64,000 nucleotides of DNA from Flaveria trinervia (Eukaryota > Streptophyta > Magnoliopsida > Asterales > Asteraceae): positions 119,164,930-119,228,929 of the forward strand of contig CM046444.1 of the NCBI GenBank assembly GCA_025506515.1, given 5' to 3'. The notes below the pieces were generated by a model, which saw only the letters and a list, made by a program, of their open reading frames with translations, did no database searches and had not been told where the DNA came from. The first letter of the stretch is position 1. The number at the start of each line of letters is the position of its first letter. Positions 1 through 9,766 of this stretch are shown piece after piece. A program made the position numbers and the translations under genes.

Positions 1-760
1 CATCACACCTTTAGACCCAAATCACACACCATTTGGCAAGTAGTTGGTCCATCGGTGTCTCAAGCAAACCAGCAGCCGATTGCATTCGACTCATCACATC
101 AAGACTCCATGAAAACAAAGAAACCAAGAGATGTCAAAGAGCCATTGAGGACTGTAGCCTATTTGAGTTGCTGGGGTCCTTATCAATAAGCTCAACAATC
201 TTTAGACCCATCTTAGCTTTTTTGCTTATGCAAAATGTTACATACAAGTTGTTACTATAACAAAATCCAAAATCTGGCCTTCTTGTCAAGATGGACCTTG
301 TTTGTAACTTTCTTGGGTCTAGATTTGAGTTGTAACATGTAAATAAATTGTAAGAAAATGCCTTGAAGCTACCCGAAAAACACTTTCTTATGATCAAGAC
401 ATTAATGTATCCATATCAACATAATATATAAAAATTTCATAAAATATATGCATATAAGATATCCATTCTCAAGGAGAAAGGCGTAAGCAAAGCCTGCTAA
501 CCAAGCTGACGCCTTTTTGTGAGTGTGGACCGGATTAGGCCCGTTGGGCCGACCTTTTCTGGGCTAAGAGTGGAATCTTAAACCAAATTAAATCATCACA
601 TCACAATTCACAAATCAAATTAACCAACATGAAGTTCTATGAAATTGCATATTGTTAACCATAATCTACTATACAATAAAATCCGCAAACTATTACTAAC
701 CACTTCAAAGTTTAATCAATCAAACACCCAAGGCCACCCGCGAAAGACAAAAACTCAGAC
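1..760. other. left edge, no recognised gene
   Basis: AT-rich DNA downstream of the DUF1223 gene. A minus-strand open frame at 134-397 ends in a stretch containing KIVELIDKDPSNSNRLQ that looks protein-like, but I recognise no family and it has no clear continuation. It could be the end of a gene or pseudogene beyond the window. Confidence 0.3.
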
Positions 761-1725
761 TCATAGAGTCGCAGGCAGCTGAATCCGCTGTGAACCAAAT
801 ATACGACGTGAACCATGTCCCTGCACGAACACAACAATCCCACATTTTGCGCTGTTGAAACCATCCCACAACCCAAAATCTAGAGTCCCCGATAACATCT
901 TCTTGGCTGGGTGGTTCTTGAGTGACCAGATCTTCAAAAGCCTTCGAACCACGAAATCATTCGCTATAATTCGCCCTTTGTTATCGCCATTCTTGCAGTC
1001 GGTCACAAGCCCACTTTCACACAATGCCACCATCACATCAACTCCTGCATCCACTTTAGCCCTCAGTGACCCTTTCAAACACACTTGCAAAGACTCCGTT
1101 GAAGACCTCTGGAATGTTGCCTAAAATCAAACAACAATGCAACCAAATAAATCATCAATGTACACAAAATCAAGAATCCAATTCTTGAATTCACTTTACA
1201 AAATCAAGATTTAGATTCTTGAATCCAATTCAGTTAGATTTTGATCTTCAAACTGCAGATCACCTGAAACGACGGTGGTGGGTATCTGGGTACTCCACTG
1301 ATGGTGGATAACAGAGCATCTTCATCGTTTCCAATGCACTGTGATCTCCCCTGAACCACCACCTGTGGTGTAAACATGGTGTCGAGATTCAACGATTCAA
1401 CATACTCCTTCTGCCTCACGGTCCATTGGCTCGATCCAAACGGATCTTTCCACCCATTAAAGTCCCAATAATCAACATGATACGCCATTAATATCACCGG
1501 AATCTGCAGACTGAAGTCACCTCTTCCTAATCTTGAAAACAACAGCTCAGCCTCCGGCGATGTGACGCACCCCTGTGACGAAAACAGCTCCACCACCACC
1601 GCACCACCGGTGGTCATCTCCTCCGCCGTGAGCTCATCGGTGGAGATTGCGTTTGATTTGGTGGCGTCGGTGGTTTCGCCGGAGGAAGAGCGATTAAGGA
1701 AGCATGAGAAGAGGCCTCTCGCCAT
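761..1725 (-). CDS. DUF1223 family protein (thioredoxin-like fold)
   Basis: Two exons, complement(761..1120, 1264..1725), giving 273 residues. Exon 1 ends TTTCAG|GTGATC, the intron ends ATTTTAG|GCAACA, and the junction is phase 0, so the reading frame runs through. The family core is plain: VVELFSSQGCVTSPEAELL near residues 43-63, then an AYHVDYWDFNGWKDPFGS block, then MFTPQVVVQGRSQCIG. DUF1223 proteins have a thioredoxin-like fold; bacterial members are often secreted and the plant function is not established. The plant copy keeps only the first cysteine of the usual CxxC-like site, since the second position is Ser. I chose the ATG at 1725 rather than the in-frame ATG at 1755 because MARGLFSCFL looks like a plausible plant start; the upstream one adds ten residues and is not excluded. 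The stop is TGA at 761-763. Confidence 0.88.
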
Positions 1726-1755
1726 TGCTGTTGTCTTCTCCGGTGATATGAACAA

Positions 1756-2682
1756 ATGAACAATCGATTAATAATCGATCAAAGGTGAAATCTTTGTGGG
1801 TTTTTGTGTTGGTGAAGAAACAGGGGATCTTGTGATTTGGGGATGTTATGTTGGTGACCAATATGAAGATTGTAGATTGATGACGATGGGTTTTTTTGCA
1901 AGAAGTTGCAACCAGGGTGAAGATCGGTTGATTTAGAATAATGTACGTGTTTTGATGCGGAGTGTACCAGTGGGTGTTGGAGTGTTGGTGTGGATTTGGG
2001 TAAAGTGGGAGTGGAAGGAGTGATTATGGTATAAAAAGATGAAGTCGGTGACACGTAGGTAAAAGATGCACATCTGTGATTAGGTGGATTTGGTTGTGGT
2101 GACCCCACCGTGATTCTTCGTTTAGTGGGTGGGTTGTCGGCTTTCAAAGGTGCTTTTGGGCTTTTACAATTGAGCCCATTAGTTGGGTCCAATTAACCAC
2201 AAGGTCCACAAGTATTAGTTATACACTTATACATATGTTAAATAGCATTAATTTTTGAAAAAATTATACAGCCATGCATACATATACAGACGCTATGAAA
2301 ATTAAAGTTCATAATTACAGGGGCAGTTTTATAAAATAGTAAAAAACTTTTGTAAGTATTTTAATTAGATAACTTAAGATTAAAAAGTGTTCTAATTAAA
2401 TTATTCAGTTTTATATTTTATTAAATTATAAGTCTTAACATGTTTTATAGTATGTTTTTTTTGTTTCAATAAAAAATATTTTTTTCTTCCTTTTGATACT
2501 AATGTGAATGGTGACAAGAATTTTAGATACTTTTTTTTTATTTTTTAATATAACATGTTTTTTATTATTTTTTAATATACTTTCATATATTAAAAATACG
2601 GACCCTCCCATCGTCTCCTCCGTTACATTTTTGACATAAGAAAATTTGATGGTAATTCGATTCGATGGTTCAATAGTCCAAT
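1756..2682. other. upstream flank of the DUF1223 gene
   Basis: This is the intergenic stretch between the DUF1223 start and the Mutator-like element. A minus-strand open frame at 1779-2192 is rich in Pro, Thr and Ser and resembles no family. From about 2220 the DNA becomes strongly AT-rich. I see no gene here; it presumably holds the DUF1223 promoter and 5' UTR. Confidence 0.4.
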
Positions 2683-2691
2683 TTAAGAAAA

Positions 2692-2841
2692 GAGTAAATT
2701 ACCATTTGCATCCCTGATGTTTTCTTATTTTAACCACTTGTATCCCTATAGTTTCAAATTCTCGATTTCCCTCCTAACATTTCATTTTTGTCACCATTTG
2801 AATCCAAATGACCAACTCCGTTAAATTGTTCAGTTAACTTT
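2692..2841 (+). repeat. left terminal inverted repeat of the MULE
   Basis: It matches the reverse complement of the right end (for example ACCATTTGCATCCC against ACCATTTACATCCC, and TTTTAACCACTTG in both). It is interrupted at 2841/2842 by the solo LTR and seems to resume at 4114 (TTTATGGAAATGATTAAATT...), giving an original repeat of roughly 190 bp. Confidence 0.8.
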
Positions 2842-4108
2842 TGTCACACCCCGACCCCGGGCACCCCTGGGGTGTGGTGACGTGTTGGTACCTGTTTTGA
2901 ATATAACAATATATATATATATATATATTTTGCGCTTTAGACATTTAGTTTGACGATAGCCTTTATGCTAGCCATGGAGTAGGGTAGCCCTAGGTCTAGA
3001 GTGGGTACCCCACCGAACAAGATTAATCACCTGAAAAGTTTTGAAAATAAAACGTCAACAATATGTTGGTGAATAACGCTTATATGACACGAAATAATTT
3101 TAAGCATGCTAATATCAATAAAGGTTAAATCACAGTTGGAATTAGTAATTTATACAATCCAGAAATTCTCTTGCTGTACACTAATATAAATTGGTTCTGA
3201 GACTTGTAGGCCCTATCGGTAACCTTTTTAAGATTGACACTTCATCCCAATTTATATCAGACGCATTAGACCGCAATCTAATACGTATACAATTTGATCA
3301 AACCATATGTAAGCTCATATCCTGCTTGCTCCCATAAATTACTCTCTATGAGTATAAGCCTATTAATATATGCATGCATTTTGAAAATAAAACATTTATA
3401 AGTTTTATAAAAATAATAAACGTATTCACCTTGACGAAGCAGAATAACAACTTAGTGTTTGGCAGATCGTTGGGTTGTAAATTTGATGTAACTTCGGGTT
3501 TTTATTCGTCGGGTTCTTGGATTTAAAACAGAAAATATGAAAATTTATACGTAAGTTGCATGCTGTGTGTTTTGAAAGAGGAACGAGTGTATGTGTGTGT
3601 TTGAAGTGTGTGTGTATTTGAAGAGAGAAGGATTCTGATTACATTCAAAAGAAAATAAACTGAAACCATAACATTCTATTTATAGTTACAAAATTATGGT
3701 ATACTCACATGTTTCATCCATATCAACGTTCATATATATCTTTACATACATATATATATTATAATAATATATATACTTATTTACCAAAATGCCATCATAT
3801 AATTATAAATATGTTTTTATCTGATAACTTTTAAAATATGACGTTTTATAAAAATCTGAAAATGTCGTTAGAATCTGCTAATGATTCTGAACGTTTCTAC
3901 CTAAGTTTCGTTAAAAACGGAGTAAAAATTAAATATGTCGTAATTTAATATTATTATTTACTCAACTAGGGTTTAGGGTTAAACATTTTAAAATTATAAG
4001 TGCTAGACTAAGCTTATACGAAACTTACAAAGTACTCGCTTACTAATATTCAGCATAAATTTTTTTTATATAATTTATTCGTATATAATAATAATACAGG
4101 GTGTTACA
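2842..4108. mobile_element. solo LTR nested in the MULE
   Basis: A 1267-bp sequence starting TGTCACACCCCGACCC and ending GGGTGTTACA. It is flanked by a perfect 5-bp duplication ACTTT at 2837-2841 and 4109-4113. TG...CA ends with a 5-bp duplication and no internal coding region or second LTR indicate a solo LTR left by recombination between two LTRs. It is analogous to the solo LTR at 35445-37402, which has similar ends but a different body. It must be younger than the MULE it interrupts. Confidence 0.85.
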
Positions 4109-4208
4109 ACTTTTTATGGAAATGATTAAATTGCCCTTAAGATTAAAAAATGAAAAAAAACTTAGTGGGATCACTCATATCTTCTTCTTCTCTAACCCCC
4201 AAACATAC

Positions 4209-4211
<3 letters not shown>

Positions 4212-4251
<40 letters not shown>
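4212..4251. repeat. (CT)n microsatellite
   Basis: An almost uninterrupted run of about 20 CT dinucleotides. It lies beside the truncated 3' end of the OVATE-family fragment; read on the minus strand it gives only an Arg-Glu run. Confidence 0.95.
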
Positions 4252-4254
<3 letters not shown>

Positions 4255-4289
4255 CGCCGGTGAACCTCCCGACAGCGAACCCTGGAATT

Positions 4290-5060
4290 CAAAGACAAAT
4301 AACACTGCAACTGCTTCTCCAAATCACCATCTTCAAACATCTGCTTCTCCATTATCATCTCCATCATCGATTTCTTGAAGTCATCATAAGGATCCTCCGA
4401 TCTCTTCACCAAAGCAAAGCTCTCCTTCATCTTCCCCAAAACTTCACGAGGTATCAGCCTCTTAAACACCGACAGCCTCGCTGGAGATCCCCACTCCGAC
4501 GACGTTCCGCCACCGCCTCCGCACATCATCATCAACATTCAGCCGTTGGTGACTCTGCTGCGGCGGTGTGACGACGGCGTTCGCTTTTTCTTCAGTTTGT
4601 ATCGGTTAGAGAGCGAAATTGACGCGCTTTCTCGTATTGTTTCGAGTTAAGGGTTGAAATCGGTTGAATAATCAGTTGAGAAGCTTCTAGAAGATGAAAT
4701 TAGGGTTTCCGTTTCGTCTCCGTCGACGGTGACGGCAACGTCAGCCTCGGGGATGTTGTATTCGCCGGGTGAAGAGAACACTATCGGCGGAGGAGGAGCT
4801 GACGTTTCTCAATTTGTTAACCTTTAGTCTTCTACTCCGGCGACGTTTCTTCTTCTCTGGCGGAGGCAGCAGCAGCAGGGGGAAGGGGAAGGTGTCGTCG
4901 TCGGAGTCGCCGCCGGAGACGGAGGAGTTGTAGATTTTCACTTGAAGGAGTCGGCATCATAGATTTTGGCGATGACGTGCCAATGGTCGTCTTCCTGCCA
5001 CTGGAAGTAGTCGGAGTCTGAGAGGTCGTCGGACTTGGAAGTAGTCGGAGTCTGATGGGA
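4290..5060 (-). pseudogene. captured OVATE family protein fragment
   Basis: Reading the minus strand, about 4290-4480 encodes most of an OVATE domain: ESFALVKRSEDPYDDFKKSM, then MEMIMEKQMF, then a DLEKQLQCYLSLNS tail. The family signature is DPYxDFxxSMxEMIxExxxF...LLxCFLxLN. The domain stops after LNS; the usual HHxxIxxxFxEIWxxLF end is missing and is replaced by repeat sequence. Upstream pieces in shifting frames look like the acidic, Ser-rich and basic linker of OVATE proteins: YFQWQEDDHWHVIAKIYD near 5000, EKKKRRRSRRLKVNKLRNVS near 4830, and LETIRESAS near 4640, with stops between them. OVATE proteins are plant transcriptional regulators, but this copy is truncated and frameshifted and lies wholly inside the MULE, so it is a captured gene fragment. 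Confidence 0.72.
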
Positions 5061-5414
5061 GCTGTGACGGTGGTGATTGGGTGGCTGTAGTGTGGTGATG
5101 GGAGCCGCGTTGATGGTGATGGGATAGTGATAGTGGTGATGGGGGTCATGATGACGGTTATAGGGCGGTTGTGGTGGTGATGATGATGGTCGCAGTGGTG
5201 GTGATGGGGGTCGTGGCGGTGGTGATGGGGTTTGTGGCGATGGTGATGGAGTCATGACGGTGGTGATGGGTGGCTCTAATAAAGGGAAAAGAGTGTGTGG
5301 TGGGGGGCTATGGTGGTGATGATGAGGGATGTGGAGGTAGTGATGAGGGATGTGGAGGTAGTGATGGGTGTGTTGGTAATGAAGAAGAAGATGTTGATGA
5401 ATAGGCCCCACACG

Positions 5415-5642
5415 TTTTTTATTATTATTTAATTTAAAGGGTAGTTTGGTCTTTTTAATAATAATTTTAACAGAAAAACTAACGGTGTTAGTCGTCTGTA
5501 CTCAAATGGGAATAAAACTAAAACAATATCGACTCAAATGAAGATAACATGAAACGTTAGGGGTCGGATGTCAATTTTGAAACCGTAGGGATGCAAGTGG
5601 TTAAAATGAACAAATGCCGGGGATGTAAATGGTAATTTACTC
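5415..5642 (-). repeat. right terminal inverted repeat of the MULE
   Basis: The reverse complement of the left end; the outer 12 bases are identical and about 80% match by eye over the first 100 bp. The inner part (TTTAAAGGGTAGTTTGG...) matches the left-repeat DNA that continues beyond the solo LTR. The perfect duplication TTAAGAAAA follows directly. Confidence 0.75.
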
Positions 5643-5718
5643 TTAAGAAAATTATGCATGAATGACCAAATTAAAATATTTTTAAAACTTTGTTACTATT
5701 GTGTGATATTTTACCCAT

Positions 5719-6480
5719 CTATAGATATTAATAAAAAAATGTTTCTTTTGTCACTTGTGATATTCTTAAATCACTTTTTTGACACTTGTTATTTTTTTTA
5801 AATATTCTCACTTTATTTTCTCTCCAAAAGGTTATTAAAGTAATTTAAATCTATATCTATATCTATAGATATTAATAAAAGAAAGTTTCTTTTGCCACTC
5901 GTCATATTCTTAAATCACCTTTTTGACACTTGTCATTTTTTTTAAATATTCTCACTTTATTTCACCTCCAAAAGGTATTGAAGTAATTTAAATACTCAAA
6001 TAATTTCTCTTTTTCTGAAAATTAATTTGGTTAATTAATACATTTTTCTTTTTCATCTATATTTTTTTAAAATCAAACTATGTTTTTAAAATTAGATTTT
6101 GTAAAGAAAATTAAAATTTATATATTATCTAAAACATTGAACCTTTTGAAACAAAATATCTATAGATATTAATAAAAGAAAATTTCTTTTGCTACTTGTC
6201 ATATTTTTAAATCACCTTTTTGACACTTGTCATTTTTTTTAAATATTCTCACTTTATTTCACCTCCAAAAGAGTATTAAAGTAATTTAAATACTTAAATA
6301 ATTTCTCTCTCTTTATGAAAATTAATTTGGTTGATTAATGTATTTTTCTTTCTCATCTAAATTTTTTTAAAATCAAACTATGTTTTTAAAATTAGATTTT
6401 GTAAAGAAAATTAAAATTATATTATTTAAAACATTGAACATTTTGAAACAAAATATTTTGAATCAATTCTTTTTTTAAAT
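5719..6480 (+). repeat. threefold AT-rich repeat
   Basis: Three diverged copies start near 5719, 5865 and 6160. Each opens with CTATAGATATTAATAAAA and continues TTTCTTTTGCCACTYGTCATATT, then TTTTTGACACTTGTCATT and CTCACTTTATTTCACCTCCA. The second and third also share a long AT-rich tail. The same family occurs inverted at 33.6-35.0 kb. The opening resembles the start of the short Helitron at 43.4 kb, so these may be stacked Helitron-type ends, but no boundary is proven. Confidence 0.6.
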
Positions 6481-6714
6481 AGTTATAAAAAATATAGAAT
6501 TTTCTAAAAGTAGTTTTATTAGATCATCCAGAATAATTAGAAATTTTTTATAAACAATAAAGTTGTATAAGAAAATTTTACAACAAATATTAAGAAAATT
6601 GTAATGTAACTTTTCATGTTTATTACTAGCTATAATCCATTTAATAAATGAGTTCCTAGTACAAATAGGAACCCTAGTTCTTAAAATAAAATTTGTTTGA
6701 TTTATTAATAATTA

Positions 6715-7920
6715 CTAGTTTTAAACCCCGACGCGCGTTGCATGTCTTATGGAAACGTTGAAACTATGGCTCAGACATAGGTTTTTGCCGTCATAGCCAA
6801 AAGACAACTGCTGTTAAAGCCAATATCAAAGCAATTGTTAATACGACTCAAAACACACGATCGGTCCCGACTGCACATCGAAAATATCTGTGCCGCCAAA
6901 GAACCTGACATCGGTTTATACATATCATCATAGCCGTAAATCAATCAATCAAACCAAAGATCTCAGAAGAATACATAATGTGAGCATCATCATCGTTACT
7001 AGTATGTTGATTTGAGCAGAAAGCCCAAATAAAACGAAACCATAAGGCTCAATAAACCATTGCACCAACATATGAACTTCCTTCACATAAACCCCAAAAT
7101 CAAACATAGGGACAGGGGTCTGAGACAAACGGTCGTCGTCATCATCGAAGCGTCGCACACACATATGAACCTCCTTCACGGCTAAGTCAAAGGCCACCGA
7201 CAGCCATGCCGACACACAACCACCAACCAAAACCGGCAAAGACCAGAAAGAACAAAGAATTTAACAAAGACCCGCACATGCAGTAGAAAGTAACAGCCAA
7301 ACCAATCGGTGGTACACAAAGCATGACTGGGCGGTATCAACGGCAGCTATCAGGGATCAAATGTGATGATATACCAACACCGGTACAACTGCTGGTGAAG
7401 GAACTAGACTCGGTGAGAAAACCCCCAAAAGCACCATAGTGATTTAGTCCGATTTCCCACCACAAAGCCCTAAAATCCCCCTCGTTGCCTCAGGTACCGC
7501 CACAACACTGACGACGATGGTGACGTTAATCGGCGATTGAGTCGTGGACAACCGCTGCCAGCGCCACCTCAACCACAGAGGGGATACGACTCGGCAACAA
7601 ATGATGCCGCAAGCCAACGCCACAACAACCGTCGTCGGCGATGGACAGAACGGGCGGCGACGACCAGAACACCTAGTAGGCGGTGATGGTCAAAATCGAT
7701 GGCAGACCGCGATGGCCAGAACTGGCGGCACACAGAGATGGCCAAAACCAGCGGCCAAACACCACACATCTCTCTCTATCCAATTGTCTCTTAATAAGAT
7801 TATAAAGCCTCTTTAAGAGGAAAGGGGTAGAGTGCAAAATCAAACAAAATCAGGTGACAAAAACAACAAACCCCGCATGCACACTATTTCTTCACATTAC
7901 TTTTTAAACATTATATAATT
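6715..7920 (-). mobile_element. short non-autonomous Helitron
   Basis: On the minus strand the left end reads GCAACGCGCGTCGGGG-TTTAAAACTAG followed by T: a GC-rich subterminal block and a CTAG terminus, as expected for a Helitron 3' end with insertion before T. The 5' end is placed near 7920 because the DNA there (CACTATTTCTTCACATTAC...) resembles the start of the element at 43.4 kb; this is approximate. The subterminal part shares blocks (GGCTCAGACATA, CTGCACA, CGAAAA, ACATCGGTTT-like) with the element at 49.8 kb. The interior at 7440-7770 is GC-rich and gene-like, but no protein family is recognisable. No transposase is present. Confidence 0.6.
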
Positions 7921-9766
7921 AGGCACAACTGCAAAAGCATATATAGATTATGTTGGGCTTTAAACGTTGTTTAACCTGGACTCCATTCTTGCATAACAAA
8001 TGTTGGGCTGTAGTGGACTGTGCTCGGTTGGGCTCATTTGCTTCATCTACGGCCTACGACAGTTATTTTTGTATTATGAACTTTATTTGTTTTTTTTAAA
8101 CCTTATTAATATAGTATTATTTAGATGAATTCATCTATTGGTTTTTGGAACCGTGTTTACAAAAATTTCATGATTTGATGGAACAACGACTGTAGAGTAC
8201 CATGGACGTGCTTACATTGAAATGGAGGGAGATTAGACAAAATGCGACAAAGTTAAATGAGATATTATACTAAAATTCTATAATGGGCGCCAATACCATT
8301 GATGAGTTGTGAGTCGTTATTCGAAATGTTGGGGGAAGGGGGGTTACATCATGGTTATATAATATTAATGTTAATTAAGAACCATCGGTGATTGGTGAGT
8401 GAGGTATTGGGGAATTCACGAAAATTATTAGATAAATCTGAAGTCGTGTGATCACTTTCAGATCAAACAATTGGAGTGTCTACTAACGTTTGATCGGATA
8501 AAATCAGTTTGATTCTAGATTTTCGTATGGATTTTTGATTGAGCCATTTTTTTCAAGATCAAGAAATCGAATTTCTTTTTAGGGGATTCAGAAAACTGAA
8601 TACGCAGGAGCGAATATTTTTAGTTTTCAAGAAAACTGCTTCTTGGGGTAAATTACACCTTTAGTCCCTCAAGTTCCATGAATGCATATTTTGCCCGAAA
8701 TTAACTTTCTAATGCATTTTCGATGCAGCTTAACCCCAGCCAGGGGCTCTACCCCTTGGACCCTGCCAGGGTCTGCCGCCCGTTGGACCCCGCTTCTCTC
8801 GGAGGCACTGCCCCCTTGGATTCACCGTTAGGCCTGATGACATTCAAACAAGCGTGCACTTTTATTTGAATGTCATACGCAATCTCAAATTACACTAAAA
8901 TATCCAACAAGGTTTACGACATGTGACACTAGAAATAACTCGTAGTCACTACTTATACCCTAGATTCTTATAACATATCACTAGAAATTACTAATCATGA
9001 CATAAAAGACTCATAAACTAGGGTTATAAAGGAGCCAAGCCAAACCATGTAAGGTTCGGGCTTGGATCAATCTCATTTAATAATTAAATCAAGCCAAGCC
9101 AAGTTGGCTCGCAAATCCTAACAACCTAAATTTGTGGGTGCGAGCTGAGCTCATTTATAAACATGACTCGACTCGCAAGCTAGTTAGTTTATTTCTTACA
9201 CACATCTTTATTTGATTGGTTACTTTCATTGACCCATAATACTCTTCTTCGTTGTTCATGTCAGGCTAAGTTTTAGCTTTTCAACCGACGGAACTTACTT
9301 GATGTTTTCTGATTATATGGTTTTATACTGTTGGATACGAATGAGAAGTTTATTTAAAAGCAGTCATTTTGATTAAGAAAGCATAGTCATGTAATTTCGA
9401 TGATTTTATCGCACAGGTTATCTATCTTTTTCAGTAATTACACTACGAATATTATAAGACAAAAAGTGACTTTCCCAAAATATCTATAAAATGTCTTCTG
9501 TAACTTGCATAGTTGCATTACTAAACAAATTTAACATCAACACTACACAACAAAAGTAAAGCAATTATAATAAACACCCAAAAGAAAATGAATACCTACA
9601 CGCTACCGATATCGGATCTATAATATACAACGTCTTTCTACTATATATATTATAATTTTACATCACTAAAACCTAAAAAAAAAGTTAACATCTTTTAAAA
9701 CAAATCAACATCCTACCATTAATTAAAAAAAACCCATGATCAAAACACCAAACTACAATCGTTAAA
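7921..9766. other. intergenic, degenerate repeats
   Basis: No gene seen. At 8730-8840 is a GC-rich block with repeats of the type GGACCCYGCCAGGG / GGACCCCGC, a phrase common in plant retroelement remnants. At 9020-9180 is a run of AAGCCAAGCC / GCTCGCAA motifs of a dispersed repeat type; similar text occurs near 16450 and 46600. The last 300 bases are the downstream flank of the DUF4408/DUF761 gene. Confidence 0.4.

Larger units (their letters stand above)
2692..5642. mobile_element. non-autonomous Mutator-like element (Pack-MULE)
   Basis: A 2951-bp element. Both ends begin with the same 12 bases, GAGTAAATTACC at 2692 and its reverse complement ending at 5642. Similarity of the inverted ends continues for over 100 bp. 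The element is flanked by a perfect 9-bp direct duplication, TTAAGAAAA, at 2683-2691 and 5643-5651. Long imperfect terminal inverted repeats plus a 9-bp duplication are the signature of Mutator-like elements. No transposase is present. The interior holds a decayed OVATE-family fragment, which makes it a Pack-MULE. A solo LTR has inserted into the left inverted repeat. Confidence 0.9.

Noticed and set aside
1779..2192. Minus-strand 137-codon frame upstream of the DUF1223 gene
   Set aside because: Pro/Thr/Ser-rich with no family and no splice link; likely promoter DNA that happens to be open.
4101..4571. Plus-strand 156-codon open frame
   Set aside because: Antisense of the OVATE fragment and the CT microsatellite.
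4938..5411. His/Pro-rich open frame on the minus strand
   Set aside because: The left part overlaps the OVATE remnant, and the rest is translated GGTGATGGT-type low-complexity DNA.
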